From NCBI GenBank assembly GCA_023230925.1, contig JALNWK010000073.1, positions 1 to 10,414 of the forward strand: a stretch of 10,414 nucleotides of DNA, in the 5' to 3' direction. Below are positions 1 through 7,478 of the stretch, one piece after another (positions within the stretch are counted from its first letter, which is position 1; each line of letters opens with the position of its first letter). Under the pieces are notes generated by a model. That model ran no database searches and had not been told where the DNA came from. It saw only the letters and a program-made list of their open reading frames with translations. This DNA comes from Limnochordia bacterium. GTDB lineage: Bacteria > Bacillota > Limnochordia > DUMW01. Made by a program: the position numbers and the translations under genes.

Positions 1-1
1 C

Positions 2-109
2 AAAGGAGTGGGTATGCGCTGGAGTGAGGAAGGGTTCAACCATCTACTTCACCTACGTTTGGATTGGGTAAACGGAAGATTTGATGACCAACTCTTCTCC
101 CCCCAATAA
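2..109 (+). mobile_element. C-terminal end of an IS transposase (cut by window edge)
   Basis: An open frame enters from the left edge and stops at TAA 107-109. Its 35 residues contain KGVGMRWSEEG, then HLLHLRL and VNGRFDD. A KGxGMRWS-xxG-xxLLxLR tail is typical of the C-terminus of DDE transposases of the ISLre2/ISKra4 (UPF0236-like) type, and a related WSREG tail occurs in the remnant at the right edge of this window. Only the tail is visible, so the exact family and whether the element is intact cannot be judged. No terminal inverted repeat or target duplication was found just downstream. Confidence 0.6.
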
Positions 110-530
110 CTAAATACGCCCGATGAGAAAGCCTGTCATACCATATACTCGTCGGCCCAAATTCATATGGTTCCTCTCCTCCTTAGATTGGTTTTTCTTT
201 TCAAGGATCACTACGCTTGGCTAGAAGTTGATCAACCCCTTTTGGTTATGAGCAAATGGGTGGACTTGCCTTTTGCAGGGGCAGCAGGATACCAGATCCG
301 CTTATGATACCAGTCTAGTAGATAGCCTAGTCGCACAAGATGCGCCAGCATCAGTTGGGCCGCTCCTCTATCGCACCTTCCTTGGTCCTTTGATCTACTT
401 CTAATATATAATAAATGAGCAAAAAATGGTACTACATAAATCTTGACGTTATTTCAAATTGGCTTGTCCTTTTGAATAGGGCCAGCTATGTCTGATTGGA
501 GACGTTAAAGCCCTTACCTTCTGCGCAAGC

Positions 531-559
531 TTGACGTCCAAGGACATTAATGATAAAAA
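531..559 (+). promoter_or_regulatory. Candidate sigma-A promoter of the ABC operon
   Basis: TTGACG (531-536, five of six matches to TTGACA) is followed after 17 bases by TAAAAA (554-559) in a T/A-rich stretch. Transcription would start near 566 and give a leader of about 55 bases before the ATG at 621. The -10 match is only moderate, so this is a candidate. Confidence 0.4.
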
Positions 560-607
560 TGTCTTAGTATCTTATGTTTTAATAATCCTCATTATTGCCA
601 TCCACCG

Positions 608-614
608 AAAGGAG
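608..614 (+). promoter_or_regulatory. Ribosome binding site fixing the start at 621
   Basis: GAAAGGAG lies six bases before ATG 621. An upstream in-frame TTG at 531 would add 30 residues unlike the family and has no Shine-Dalgarno, so the start at 621 is preferred. Confidence 0.85.
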
Positions 615-620
615 TTTACT

Positions 621-1367
621 ATGATCATTGCCGACGGGTTAACCAAAAAATACGGTAGTCTAACTGCATGTGACCAAGTTTCTTTACATGTGCACGCCGG
701 TGAACTATTTGGCTTTCTTGGGCCGAACGGAGCCGGTAAAACAACGACGATCAAGATGCTCACCGGACTACTTACACCGACATCGGGCTCCGCAATCATC
801 GCGGGTATTAACGTACAAGAGCAGCCTGTTATGGCCAAGGGACAGATGGCCTTTGTTCCAGATTCGCCCAATATCTATGATAAGCTGACCGCTAGGGAAT
901 TCTTACAGTTTGCCGCACAACTACGAAAGATTGAGCAGGCAGAAGCAACGCGGCGTATCGAGGAATATCTTGACTTGTTTGAACTAAGTGATCGAGCCGA
1001 TGAATTATGCGGTGGATTTTCCCACGGAATGAAGCAAAAGGTCTGTCTTTCCGCAGCCCTTTTAGGGCAGCCTAAGGTGTTGTTCCTCGATGAACCCACC
1101 GTTGGTTTAGATCCCAAAAGCGCACGGTTAATCAAGGATATCCTCAGGGATTTCACCAACACTGGCGGAACTGTCTTCATGTCTACTCACATTTTAGAAA
1201 TCGCTGAACAAATGTGTGACCGGGTGGGCATTATCCAAGCTGGTAAGCTGATCGCCCTCGGCAGCATTGACGAGCTTCGTGAGGGAGCACAGCATGTGGA
1301 AACGGGCAAACCCATCAGTCTAGAAGACCTTTTCCTAGAGCTTACATCCAATAACAACGAGGAATAG
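621..1367 (+). CDS. ABC-2 type transporter, ATP-binding protein
   Basis: This 248-residue protein is the nucleotide-binding subunit of an ABC-2 type exporter; it would hydrolyse ATP on the cytoplasmic face of the membrane to drive the permease encoded next. Visible motifs are Walker A GPNGAGKTT (34-42), Walker B VLFLDEP (153-159, with catalytic-position E158), the D-loop GLDP (162-165) and the switch histidine in STH (H190). The signature segment reads GGFSHGMKQK (131-140), a variant of LSGGQ found in several ABC-2 ATPases. The usual Q-loop glutamine position appears to be Asp (FVPDSPNIYDKLT, 78-90), a known variation in this group. The start is ATG 621 with GAAAGGAG upstream. The gene is separated by only eight bases from the permease gene, so they form an operon. 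The substrate cannot be read from the sequence. Confidence 0.95.
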   Translation: MIIADGLTKKYGSLTACDQVSLHVHAGELFGFLGPNGAGKTTTIKMLTGLLTPTSGSAIIAGINVQEQPVMAKGQMAFVPDSPNIYDKLTAREFLQFAAQLRKIEQAEATRRIEEYLDLFELSDRADELCGGFSHGMKQKVCLSAALLGQPKVLFLDEPTVGLDPKSARLIKDILRDFTNTGGTVFMSTHILEIAEQMCDRVGIIQAGKLIALGSIDELREGAQHVETGKPISLEDLFLELTSNNNEE

Positions 1368-1375
1368 GGGGTGGA

Positions 1376-3070
1376 ATGATGAGCTCACTAGCACTTTTGA
1401 TTCGCTACCAATGGCTGCAAACCAAAAACTCCTTAAGGGAACCTAAGGCCAAAATGAAGGTCCTTCTTGTGGTCGCCGTATGGATAGCCTTAGCCTTCAC
1501 TATTGGCAGAGGAATTTATGGAGTATTCACCTACTTAGATGAGGCAGCCGTAGAGCTTCCGGGTCTTGTACGTACCATCGAGGCATCGGTATTAAGTCTT
1601 TTGTGCCTTGGGGTTTTCTTTCTCATCCTCACCACGGGACTCAAAATACTATATGAACGCATTTTCGAAAGCGGCGACTTGCCCTTTCTGCTTTCTAACC
1701 CCATCTCTACCAGGACTGTCTTTGCCGCCAAGTTCATGGGATCCTTTGTGTACAATTTCCTTACAGCTGCAATGTTTATTCTACCGGCCTGGATCGCTTA
1801 CGGGGTGAAAAACTCGGCTTCCGCCGCCTTCTATATCGCAGCAATACTTGCGGTGGTCTTGGGAGCACTTTTGATCCATAGTGTGCTTGCCTTGTTAATT
1901 CTTTTGATCATGCGGTTTGTGCCCTCTGCACGCTTAAAGCAACTCTTCATCGGACTTTCCTCTGTGGCCGCTTTACTCATTGTGATTGGCTCTCAAATGA
2001 TGAACACCCGCATGATGCAGGAGCAGCTCCAAGATCCAATGGTCTTCCTGGAACAGGTGGGTCAGTGGGGCATTGGGAATAACCCTTACCTGCCCCATCT
2101 GTGGATGAGTCGCTTTGCTCTAAGCTTCCTCCCAAGCTTTGATTACTCACCCTGGGCCAATGGGTTGCCCCTCGTTCTGACCACCCTAATCCTGGGTTAT
2201 CTAGCAATTAACCTGTCGGGCTCTTTCTTTCTCGCTGGTTGGGGTACCAAGGACGATAGCCCTAGGAAAACCGTAAAGAAGGCGCACAAAAGCACCTTCT
2301 CCTTCTGGCCCAAGCAAAGCAGCACCGCGGTGATCCACAAAGAGCTACTACTGGCCAAAAGGGAACCTTTGCTCTGGTATAACCTGGCGGTAACAAGTAT
2401 TGTGCTTGGATTCTTCGTCTACAATTTGCTTTCAAGCACTCCCTCCGAGGAACCGGGCATGACAGAGATCTGGGTCATGCGGGTGCTTTTGTTGATCATG
2501 CCTGCCTTTATGGGCAGCGTCCTAATCTCACAGCTAGGGGGGCTTTCTGTCAGTAGAGAGGGCAAGAATTGGTGGTTTTTGTGCAGTAACCCCATTGAGC
2601 CAAAGTCAATGTATTGGGGAAAGATGGCCTATGCCACAATGATACCCGCCCTTTACTGTGTTTTGTTTCAGGTGATCATCTTCTTTCTTTTCCCCGAAAT
2701 GCCCCTTCTTCCTTTGTATGTCTCTATTCCCGCGGTGATCTTGATTAACCTCACCGTTGCCGCGGTGGAGCTCATGCTGGACATCCTCTTCCCGGACTTC
2801 TCTATTAAGATTGAGTTTGGAGGAACCGCAGGAAAGACATCGGGAACTATGAAAATGCTATCGAGTATGTTCCTTGGTTTCGCTGCCATGTTAGTCTTCG
2901 GCGGGACTATTAGTTTTCCGGCTTGGGGCGGTTCCGTGTTTACCGGGCTTTCCACTACCACAGTCAACTGGATCACCTTGGTGGCTTTCCTGATTGAGAC
3001 ATTGATGATCACTGCTATCGCCGCAAAGGTATCGATACGGAAACTTGATTGGTTAATGAGGAATCTTTAG
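1376..3070 (+). CDS. ABC-2 type exporter permease, large two-lobed form
   Basis: This 564-residue, very hydrophobic protein is the membrane partner of the preceding ATPase. About twelve possible membrane segments can be seen, for example near residues 29-50, 70-93, 124-143, 151-179, 191-207, 264-283, 334-352, 367-389, 418-439, 446-470, 495-515 and 530-551. A basic cytoplasmic stretch (292-330, containing HKELLLAKREPLLW) divides it into two lobes. Each lobe carries a similar motif: LLSNPISTRTVFAAKF (105-120) and LCSNPIEPKSMYWGKM (402-417). This matches the architecture of the large putative ABC-2 exporter permeases (PF16949-like). There are tandem ATGs at 1376 and 1379; the G-rich site GGGGGTGG (1367-1374) is better spaced for the second, so the true start may be 1379. 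Substrate unknown. Confidence 0.85.
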   Translation: MMSSLALLIRYQWLQTKNSLREPKAKMKVLLVVAVWIALAFTIGRGIYGVFTYLDEAAVELPGLVRTIEASVLSLLCLGVFFLILTTGLKILYERIFESGDLPFLLSNPISTRTVFAAKFMGSFVYNFLTAAMFILPAWIAYGVKNSASAAFYIAAILAVVLGALLIHSVLALLILLIMRFVPSARLKQLFIGLSSVAALLIVIGSQMMNTRMMQEQLQDPMVFLEQVGQWGIGNNPYLPHLWMSRFALSFLPSFDYSPWANGLPLVLTTLILGYLAINLSGSFFLAGWGTKDDSPRKTVKKAHKSTFSFWPKQSSTAVIHKELLLAKREPLLWYNLAVTSIVLGFFVYNLLSSTPSEEPGMTEIWVMRVLLLIMPAFMGSVLISQLGGLSVSREGKNWWFLCSNPIEPKSMYWGKMAYATMIPALYCVLFQVIIFFLFPEMPLLPLYVSIPAVILINLTVAAVELMLDILFPDFSIKIEFGGTAGKTSGTMKMLSSMFLGFAAMLVFGGTISFPAWGGSVFTGLSTTTVNWITLVAFLIETLMITAIAAKVSIRKLDWLMRNL

Positions 3071-3073
3071 TAA

Positions 3074-3100
3074 AATTGCCGGGTGCAACACCCGGCAATT
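3074..3100. terminator. Bidirectional hairpin terminator between convergent genes
   Basis: A perfect 12-bp stem (3074-3085 with 3089-3100, core TTGCCGGGTG) closes a CAA loop. It starts four bases after the permease stop codon and ends three bases before the stop codon of the convergent threonine synthase gene. A short T-run follows on the minus strand (four T) and a weak T/A-rich tail on the plus strand, so it can serve both genes. Confidence 0.85.
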
Positions 3101-3103
3101 CCA

Positions 3104-4600
3104 TTATTTAAGCAACTCCATGACCACCTGGGGCATTTCCTGTGGTAGACATTTGCGCTTGTGTCTTCGGGGCATTCTCTGTAATGATTGAAGCCCTTGG
3201 GGAACAGTTAAGCCCGTCCTCTCCTCCAAAAGCTTAATCAATTCAAACTCATCCATCCCGACTAGTGCCTCGGAACCGAACAGCGCTTGGGTTACACTTT
3301 CCACAAACTTGAGGGGACTTGCGGTGCTGGCGATCACCGTGTGAGTGGAATCCTGGGTTTGTTCTACGTACTGCTCATAGACATCCAACGCCACCGCGGT
3401 ATGGGGATCAACAACATAACCATAATTGGCATATACTGACTTGATGGTGGTAAGGGTCCTTTGGTCGGTACATGCACCAGCCCAGAAGATGCTTTGGATA
3501 CTCTTCAGAACCCGAGCTGGCACCTGGTATGCGCCCTTCGTGGCTAGTTCCATCATCCATGTTTTAATCAGCTTTGCATCACGGTCAGTTAGCTCATAGA
3601 GCAAACGCTCAAGGTTACTAGATACAAGAATATCCATCGAAGGAGATAGGGTCTGGAAAAACGGTCGCCTTCGATCATAGACCCCAGTGTTGATGAACTG
3701 GGCAATGACATCATTCTTGTTTGAAGCCGTAATCAACCGGTCAATCGGTAGACCCATACCCCGGGCATAGTAAGCCGCCAGGATATTACCGAAATTCCCC
3801 GTGGGTACCACCACGTTAATCCGGTCCCCTAAGGCAATCCTACCGGCCTGCACCAGATCCAAGTAGGCTGAGAAGTAGTAGACAATCTGGGGTACAAGTC
3901 GACCCCAATTAATCGAGTTTGCCGAGGAAAAATGCTTGTTACAGTCAGCTAGCTGACTAATCATGTGGGGATCTGTAAAGATTTCCTTTACGCCCCGCTG
4001 GGCCGCATCGAAGTTGCCTTCCACCGCCACCACAAAGGTATTGCTACCCGTTTGGGTCACCATTTGGCATTTCTGGATAGTGCTAACGCCCTCCGCCGGG
4101 TAAAAGACAATAATCCGGGTACTACCTACATCCTCAAAGCCAGCCAAAGCCGCCTTGCCTGTGTCACCGGAGGTGGCCACAAGAATGACCACTTCTCCCG
4201 TTACCCCCAGTTTCGTCATCGCGGTGATCATAAACTGAGGCAGGATCTGCAAGGCCAGATCCTTAAACGCAAAGGTGGGTCCATGCCACAGCTCGAGGAT
4301 GGACCTTTGTTCATCTAGTTTATGCAAGGGCGTGATCGCCCCATGGGAGAACTTCTGGGAGTTATAGGCCCTGGTGATACAGCCTTGTAGTTCATCGGCT
4401 GTAAAATCGGTAAGGAACCGCCCTAAGATCTCATAGGCCCTCTCTGCATACTCGTATTTACCACAAGCCGCCAGTTCCTGCAATGTCAGCTTAGGAGTCT
4501 CCTCGGGAATAAACAGGCCACCATCGGCGGCAATCCCCTGGAAGATCACTTCACTGCTGGTGGCCATGGGTCGGCTACCCCGTGTGCTATTGTACCTCAT
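3104..4600 (-). CDS. thrC: Threonine synthase
   Basis: This 498-residue PLP enzyme converts O-phosphohomoserine to threonine and phosphate, the last step of threonine biosynthesis, in the cytoplasm. It opens with MRYNSTRG and DGGLFIPEE, typical of the longer (yeast/clostridial) threonine synthase group. GPTFAFKD (107-114) carries the PLP-binding lysine K113, ATSGDTGKAA (142-151) is the substrate loop, SSANSINWGR (225-234) and the glycine-rich PTGNFGN (266-272) bind the cofactor phosphate. Length fits the family. The start is ATG 4600: GGTGAGG lies seven bases before it, whereas an in-frame TTG at 4606 would abut the Shine-Dalgarno. It lies 38 bases downstream of the P-type ATPase gene without a visible terminator between, so co-transcription is likely although the functions are unrelated. 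No other threonine-pathway gene is in the window. Confidence 0.96.
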   Translation of the reverse strand: MRYNSTRGSRPMATSSEVIFQGIAADGGLFIPEETPKLTLQELAACGKYEYAERAYEILGRFLTDFTADELQGCITRAYNSQKFSHGAITPLHKLDEQRSILELWHGPTFAFKDLALQILPQFMITAMTKLGVTGEVVILVATSGDTGKAALAGFEDVGSTRIIVFYPAEGVSTIQKCQMVTQTGSNTFVVAVEGNFDAAQRGVKEIFTDPHMISQLADCNKHFSSANSINWGRLVPQIVYYFSAYLDLVQAGRIALGDRINVVVPTGNFGNILAAYYARGMGLPIDRLITASNKNDVIAQFINTGVYDRRRPFFQTLSPSMDILVSSNLERLLYELTDRDAKLIKTWMMELATKGAYQVPARVLKSIQSIFWAGACTDQRTLTTIKSVYANYGYVVDPHTAVALDVYEQYVEQTQDSTHTVIASTASPLKFVESVTQALFGSEALVGMDEFELIKLLEERTGLTVPQGLQSLQRMPRRHKRKCLPQEMPQVVMELLK

Positions 4601-4638
4601 CAGCAAACCTCACCCTCAATCCAAATGGTTAACAGATT

Positions 4639-7299
4639 CTAGATGGTGGAACTAGATTCCTGTTTCCTTCGCAGGATTAACTTTCGTAATTCCGCACCAA
4701 GCAAGGGAATTAGGGCGAGCACAAACATCTCGAGCACCCTGCCCGCACCAACGGGTACAAGCTTGAACAAGGTGCGCAGAGCGGGCACGTAAAACACCAG
4801 TCCTAAAAGCCCCAAACAAACAATGGTCGACCAAAACAGCGTCGGATTAGACAAGGGCGACATCGCAAACACCGAGGTTCTCTCCGACCGAACCCCATGG
4901 GCACGGAGGAGTTCACCCATGATCAATGTGCCAAAGGCCATGGTGCGACCTAGTTCCACACCACCATGCTGCTGACCAATGAAATACGCGATAAGGGTGA
5001 CCACACAGATGGCTAACGCTTGGCTAACAATTCCTATGGCCATGGTCCGATCGATAATTGGCTCATCGGTAGGTCGGGGTGGGATATCCATCACATTTCG
5101 CTCGCCCTTTTCCAGCCCTAAGGATAGCGCTGGGAAGGAATCGGTCACCAAATTCACCCAGAGCAACTGCAAGGGCAATAGGGGAACCGGCCATCCTAAT
5201 AGGATCGAGAAAAAGACAATCAATACTTCTCCCACGTTACAGGACAGCAGGAAGTAAACGAATTTACGGATATTCCCGTAGATCACCCTTCCTTCCTCAA
5301 CCGCGGCCACAATACTGGCGAAGTTGTCATCCCGAAGAACCATATCCGCGGTACCCTTAGCTACGTCGGTACCGGTTCGACCCATGGCCACACCAATATG
5401 GGATCTTTTCAGTGCTAAGGCATCATTGACACCGTCCCCGGTCATAGCCACAATATGGCCATGGGCTGCAAGGGCCTCAACAATACGTACCTTATGCTCC
5501 GGGGATACCCGCGCATAGACGCTGACTTTCTTGACGGCTTCCTTCAATTCCTCATCAGTCATGGTCTCAAGTTCATCGCCGCTGATCACTTGAGCATCTT
5601 CACTTACCATTCCTAACCTACGGCCAATGGCCTGGGCTGTAACGCGGTGATCTCCGGTGATCATCACCGGTCGAATTCCCGCCCGTTTACATAGGGCAAT
5701 GGCATCCATCGCCTCTTGCCTAGGTGGATCAATCATCCCCACTAGGCCTAAGAAAATTAGTTCTTCCTCCAGGGAACTACTTTCTAATTCGACGGGGACC
5801 TGGTCAATCCGTTTATATGCAATAGCTAGGACCCTAAGGGCGTCGTTGGCCATGTGGGTGTTCGCTTCTTCGATCTTCGCCAACTGATCGCTGGTCATGG
5901 GAACAATCTCATCGGACACCCGCAGACCACTACAGCGCGGGAGCAGTTGATCAACGGCACCCTTCACATAGACCACATAACGTCCGTTATCTGCATGAAC
6001 TGTGCTCATGAGTTTGCGCTCGGAGTCAAAGGGCAGTTCTGCGACCCGAGGATCTCGGTTATTGAGCTCCTCGCCCTCCAGTCCGGCCCTTTGGGCTAAG
6101 AAGAGCAATGCTGCCTCAGTGGGATCTCCTAGGATCATGTCTTGTCCTTGGCATACCTTCGCATCATTACATAAAGCTCCTGCCTTAAGCAACAGCAGTA
6201 AGTCATCATCGGCTAACTGGATCGTTCCATTTTGACCGACTTCGAATAACGTTCCATCTACATAGACAGCTGTTGCCGTCATCCTGTTTTGGGTTAAGGT
6301 CCCTGTTTTATCCGAGCAAATCACCGTGGTGGTACCTAGGGTCTCTACAGCAAGCAACCTTCTCACGATTACGTTACGCTCCGCCATGCGTTTGATACCC
6401 AAGGCTAAGACTATGGTTACCACCGCAGGAAGGCCCTCAGGAATCGCCGCCACCGCCAAACTGATTGCGGTCATAAAGGCGTAGATCAAATCATCACCCC
6501 GGAGGATACTCGCCAGAAACACAAAGGCACAGACCACCAGCACAATGATCCCGATCCATTTGCCTAGTTGAGCCAGCTTGACCTGCAGTGGGGTCTGTTC
6601 CTCCTTGGCCACCTGGAGTTGACCTGCAATCTGACCGAATTCCGTTTTCATCCCCGTGGCCACAACCAAACCCCGGCCCCGGCCGTTGGTGATGACCGTA
6701 CCACTATAGGCGAGGTTGCTCCGTTCAGCAAGTGGGGTTCCTGCCTCTAGCTTTTCTGTATCCTTCAGCACTGGCACCGACTCACCCGTCAAGGAAGCCT
6801 CGTCCACTTGCAGATTATTTGCCTCCACCAACCGCACATCAGCCGGTATATAATCCCCGGCTGACAGTAACACCACATCCCCCGGTACAACCTCACTAGC
6901 TAGCACCCGTTCAATCTGACCGCATCGCAGAACACTGGCCTGGGGTGCGGTCATTTCTTGCAACGCTTCAAGGGCATGGTCGGCTTTCAATTCCTGGGCT
7001 AGACCTAACACCGCATTAATGAAAATGATCGCGAAAATGACAATCGCATCCACTGGCTCACCCACAAGAAACGACACCACGCTGGCACCAAGCAAAATTA
7101 GAATGAGAAAATCCGCGAATTGCTCTATAAAGCGGCTCAGAAGCGTTCGCTTCTTCTGCTTGGTAATCTCATTGGGCCCGTACTGCTGTATACGCTCCCT
7201 TACTTCCTCTTTGCTAAGACCTTCATTTGGATTGACCCTTAGTCTAGATGCTGCTTCATCAATACTGGTTTCGTGCCAACTCAAGTTCTGTCCCCCCAT
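4639..7299 (-). CDS. P-type Ca2+/Mn2+-type cation-transporting ATPase (P2A)
   Basis: This 886-residue membrane pump would export divalent cations at the cost of ATP. In order: the cation ATPase N-terminal domain (WHETSIDEAASRL), M1-M2 (62-102), actuator with TGES (171-174), M3-M4 with PEGLP (287-291), phosphorylation loop CSDKTGTLT with D330, nucleotide domain with KGA (446-448), hinge TGDGVNDA (620-627), then M5-M10. The SERCA-type ligands are all present: E288 (M4), N688 and E691 (M5), N716 and D720 (M6), and E796 (M8). An unusual point is Leu628 where the hinge motif normally has Pro (NDAP). The gene lies directly under a yybP-ykoY Mn2+ riboswitch, which suggests Mn2+ export, alone or with Ca2+. 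ATG 7299 has no good Shine-Dalgarno; a TTG at 7284 (residue 6) has GGGGGGA six bases before it and may be the real start. Confidence 0.95.
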   Translation of the reverse strand: MGGQNLSWHETSIDEAASRLRVNPNEGLSKEEVRERIQQYGPNEITKQKKRTLLSRFIEQFADFLILILLGASVVSFLVGEPVDAIVIFAIIFINAVLGLAQELKADHALEALQEMTAPQASVLRCGQIERVLASEVVPGDVVLLSAGDYIPADVRLVEANNLQVDEASLTGESVPVLKDTEKLEAGTPLAERSNLAYSGTVITNGRGRGLVVATGMKTEFGQIAGQLQVAKEEQTPLQVKLAQLGKWIGIIVLVVCAFVFLASILRGDDLIYAFMTAISLAVAAIPEGLPAVVTIVLALGIKRMAERNVIVRRLLAVETLGTTTVICSDKTGTLTQNRMTATAVYVDGTLFEVGQNGTIQLADDDLLLLLKAGALCNDAKVCQGQDMILGDPTEAALLFLAQRAGLEGEELNNRDPRVAELPFDSERKLMSTVHADNGRYVVYVKGAVDQLLPRCSGLRVSDEIVPMTSDQLAKIEEANTHMANDALRVLAIAYKRIDQVPVELESSSLEEELIFLGLVGMIDPPRQEAMDAIALCKRAGIRPVMITGDHRVTAQAIGRRLGMVSEDAQVISGDELETMTDEELKEAVKKVSVYARVSPEHKVRIVEALAAHGHIVAMTGDGVNDALALKRSHIGVAMGRTGTDVAKGTADMVLRDDNFASIVAAVEEGRVIYGNIRKFVYFLLSCNVGEVLIVFFSILLGWPVPLLPLQLLWVNLVTDSFPALSLGLEKGERNVMDIPPRPTDEPIIDRTMAIGIVSQALAICVVTLIAYFIGQQHGGVELGRTMAFGTLIMGELLRAHGVRSERTSVFAMSPLSNPTLFWSTIVCLGLLGLVFYVPALRTLFKLVPVGAGRVLEMFVLALIPLLGAELRKLILRRKQESSSTI
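7284..7297 (-). promoter_or_regulatory. Ribosome binding site supporting a TTG start for the ATPase
   Basis: On the minus strand GGGGGGA (7297-7291) is followed after six bases by TTG (7284-7282), in frame with the ATPase. The upstream ATG at 7299 sits only seven bases after the T-run of the riboswitch terminator and has no purine-rich site at normal distance. The TTG start would remove five residues, giving a protein that starts at the conserved SWHETS segment. Confidence 0.55.
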
Positions 7300-7305
7300 T
7301 TACAC

Positions 7306-7345
7306 AAAAAGACCTTTGCCTTGGTTATACACCAAAACAAAGGTC
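7306..7345 (-). terminator. Riboswitch expression-platform terminator
   Basis: On the minus strand GACCTTTG (7345-7338) pairs with CAAAGGTC (7318-7311). An inner CCAA/TTGG-type helix extends the stem, and five T (7310-7306) follow at once. The 5' arm shares CCTTT (7343-7339) with the 3' strand of the aptamer's P1 helix, so the two structures are mutually exclusive. Ligand binding should prevent termination, making this an ON switch. Confidence 0.9.
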
Positions 7346-7440
7346 TCGCTACCAAAACTGCTGGTCGATAGAACCGAGTAAGTAAAACTTACCGGGATGA
7401 CGATTCTATCAAGGCGGCTTACCGCCGGCTACTCCCCTTT
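7339..7440 (-). ncRNA. yybP-ykoY (Mn2+) riboswitch aptamer
   Basis: The minus strand shows the signature ends of the yybP-ykoY class: AAAGGGGAGTAGC (7440-7428) and AGCGAGACCTTT (7350-7339), whose AAAGG/CCTTT termini form P1. Between them lie a 5-bp hairpin GGCGG-TAAG-CCGCC (7426-7413) and a longer arm closed by GATAGAA/TTCTATC (7410-7404 with 7373-7367) containing CGTCATCCCGG and a distal GTAAGT/ACTTAC hairpin (7392-7387 with 7383-7378). This class is known to bind Mn2+ and to control Mn2+ exporters and P-type ATPases. It lies between a sigma-A-like promoter and the cation ATPase gene. Confidence 0.93.
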
Positions 7441-7449
7441 ATCGCATAT

Positions 7450-7478
7450 ATTCTACCTGCTTCCCTCGGCAAAGTCAA
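7450..7478 (-). promoter_or_regulatory. Sigma-A promoter of the riboswitch-ATPase transcript
   Basis: TTGACT (7478-7473) and TAGAAT (7455-7450) are separated by exactly 17 bases on the minus strand, five of six matches each. Transcription would start near 7443, just before the aptamer's first base pair. The -35 box overlaps the stop codon (7477-7475) of the upstream small gene. Confidence 0.85.

Larger units (their letters stand above)
110..620. other. Gene-poor stretch between transposase tail and ABC operon
   Basis: No convincing gene lies here. A minus-strand mini-frame (166 to 110, 18 codons, MNLGRRVYGMTGFLIGRI) has a strong Shine-Dalgarno (AAGGAGG and AGAGG, 6-11 bases before its ATG) and stops against the transposase tail, so it may be the 5' stub of a gene interrupted by the insertion sequence. 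An imperfect 8-bp inverted repeat (120-127 with 148-155, one G-T pair) lies inside it. A minus-strand frame open from about 452 to 232 has no good start and resembles nothing I recognise. A TATAAT at 407-412 lacks a matching -35 box. Confidence 0.5.

Noticed and set aside
232..452. Minus-strand open frame of about 73 codons in the left gap
   Set aside because: No start codon with a ribosome site and no recognisable motif; length is within chance expectation.
531..620. N-terminal extension of the ABC ATPase from a TTG at 531
   Set aside because: No Shine-Dalgarno, overlap with a likely promoter, and residues unlike the family; ATG 621 has a strong site.
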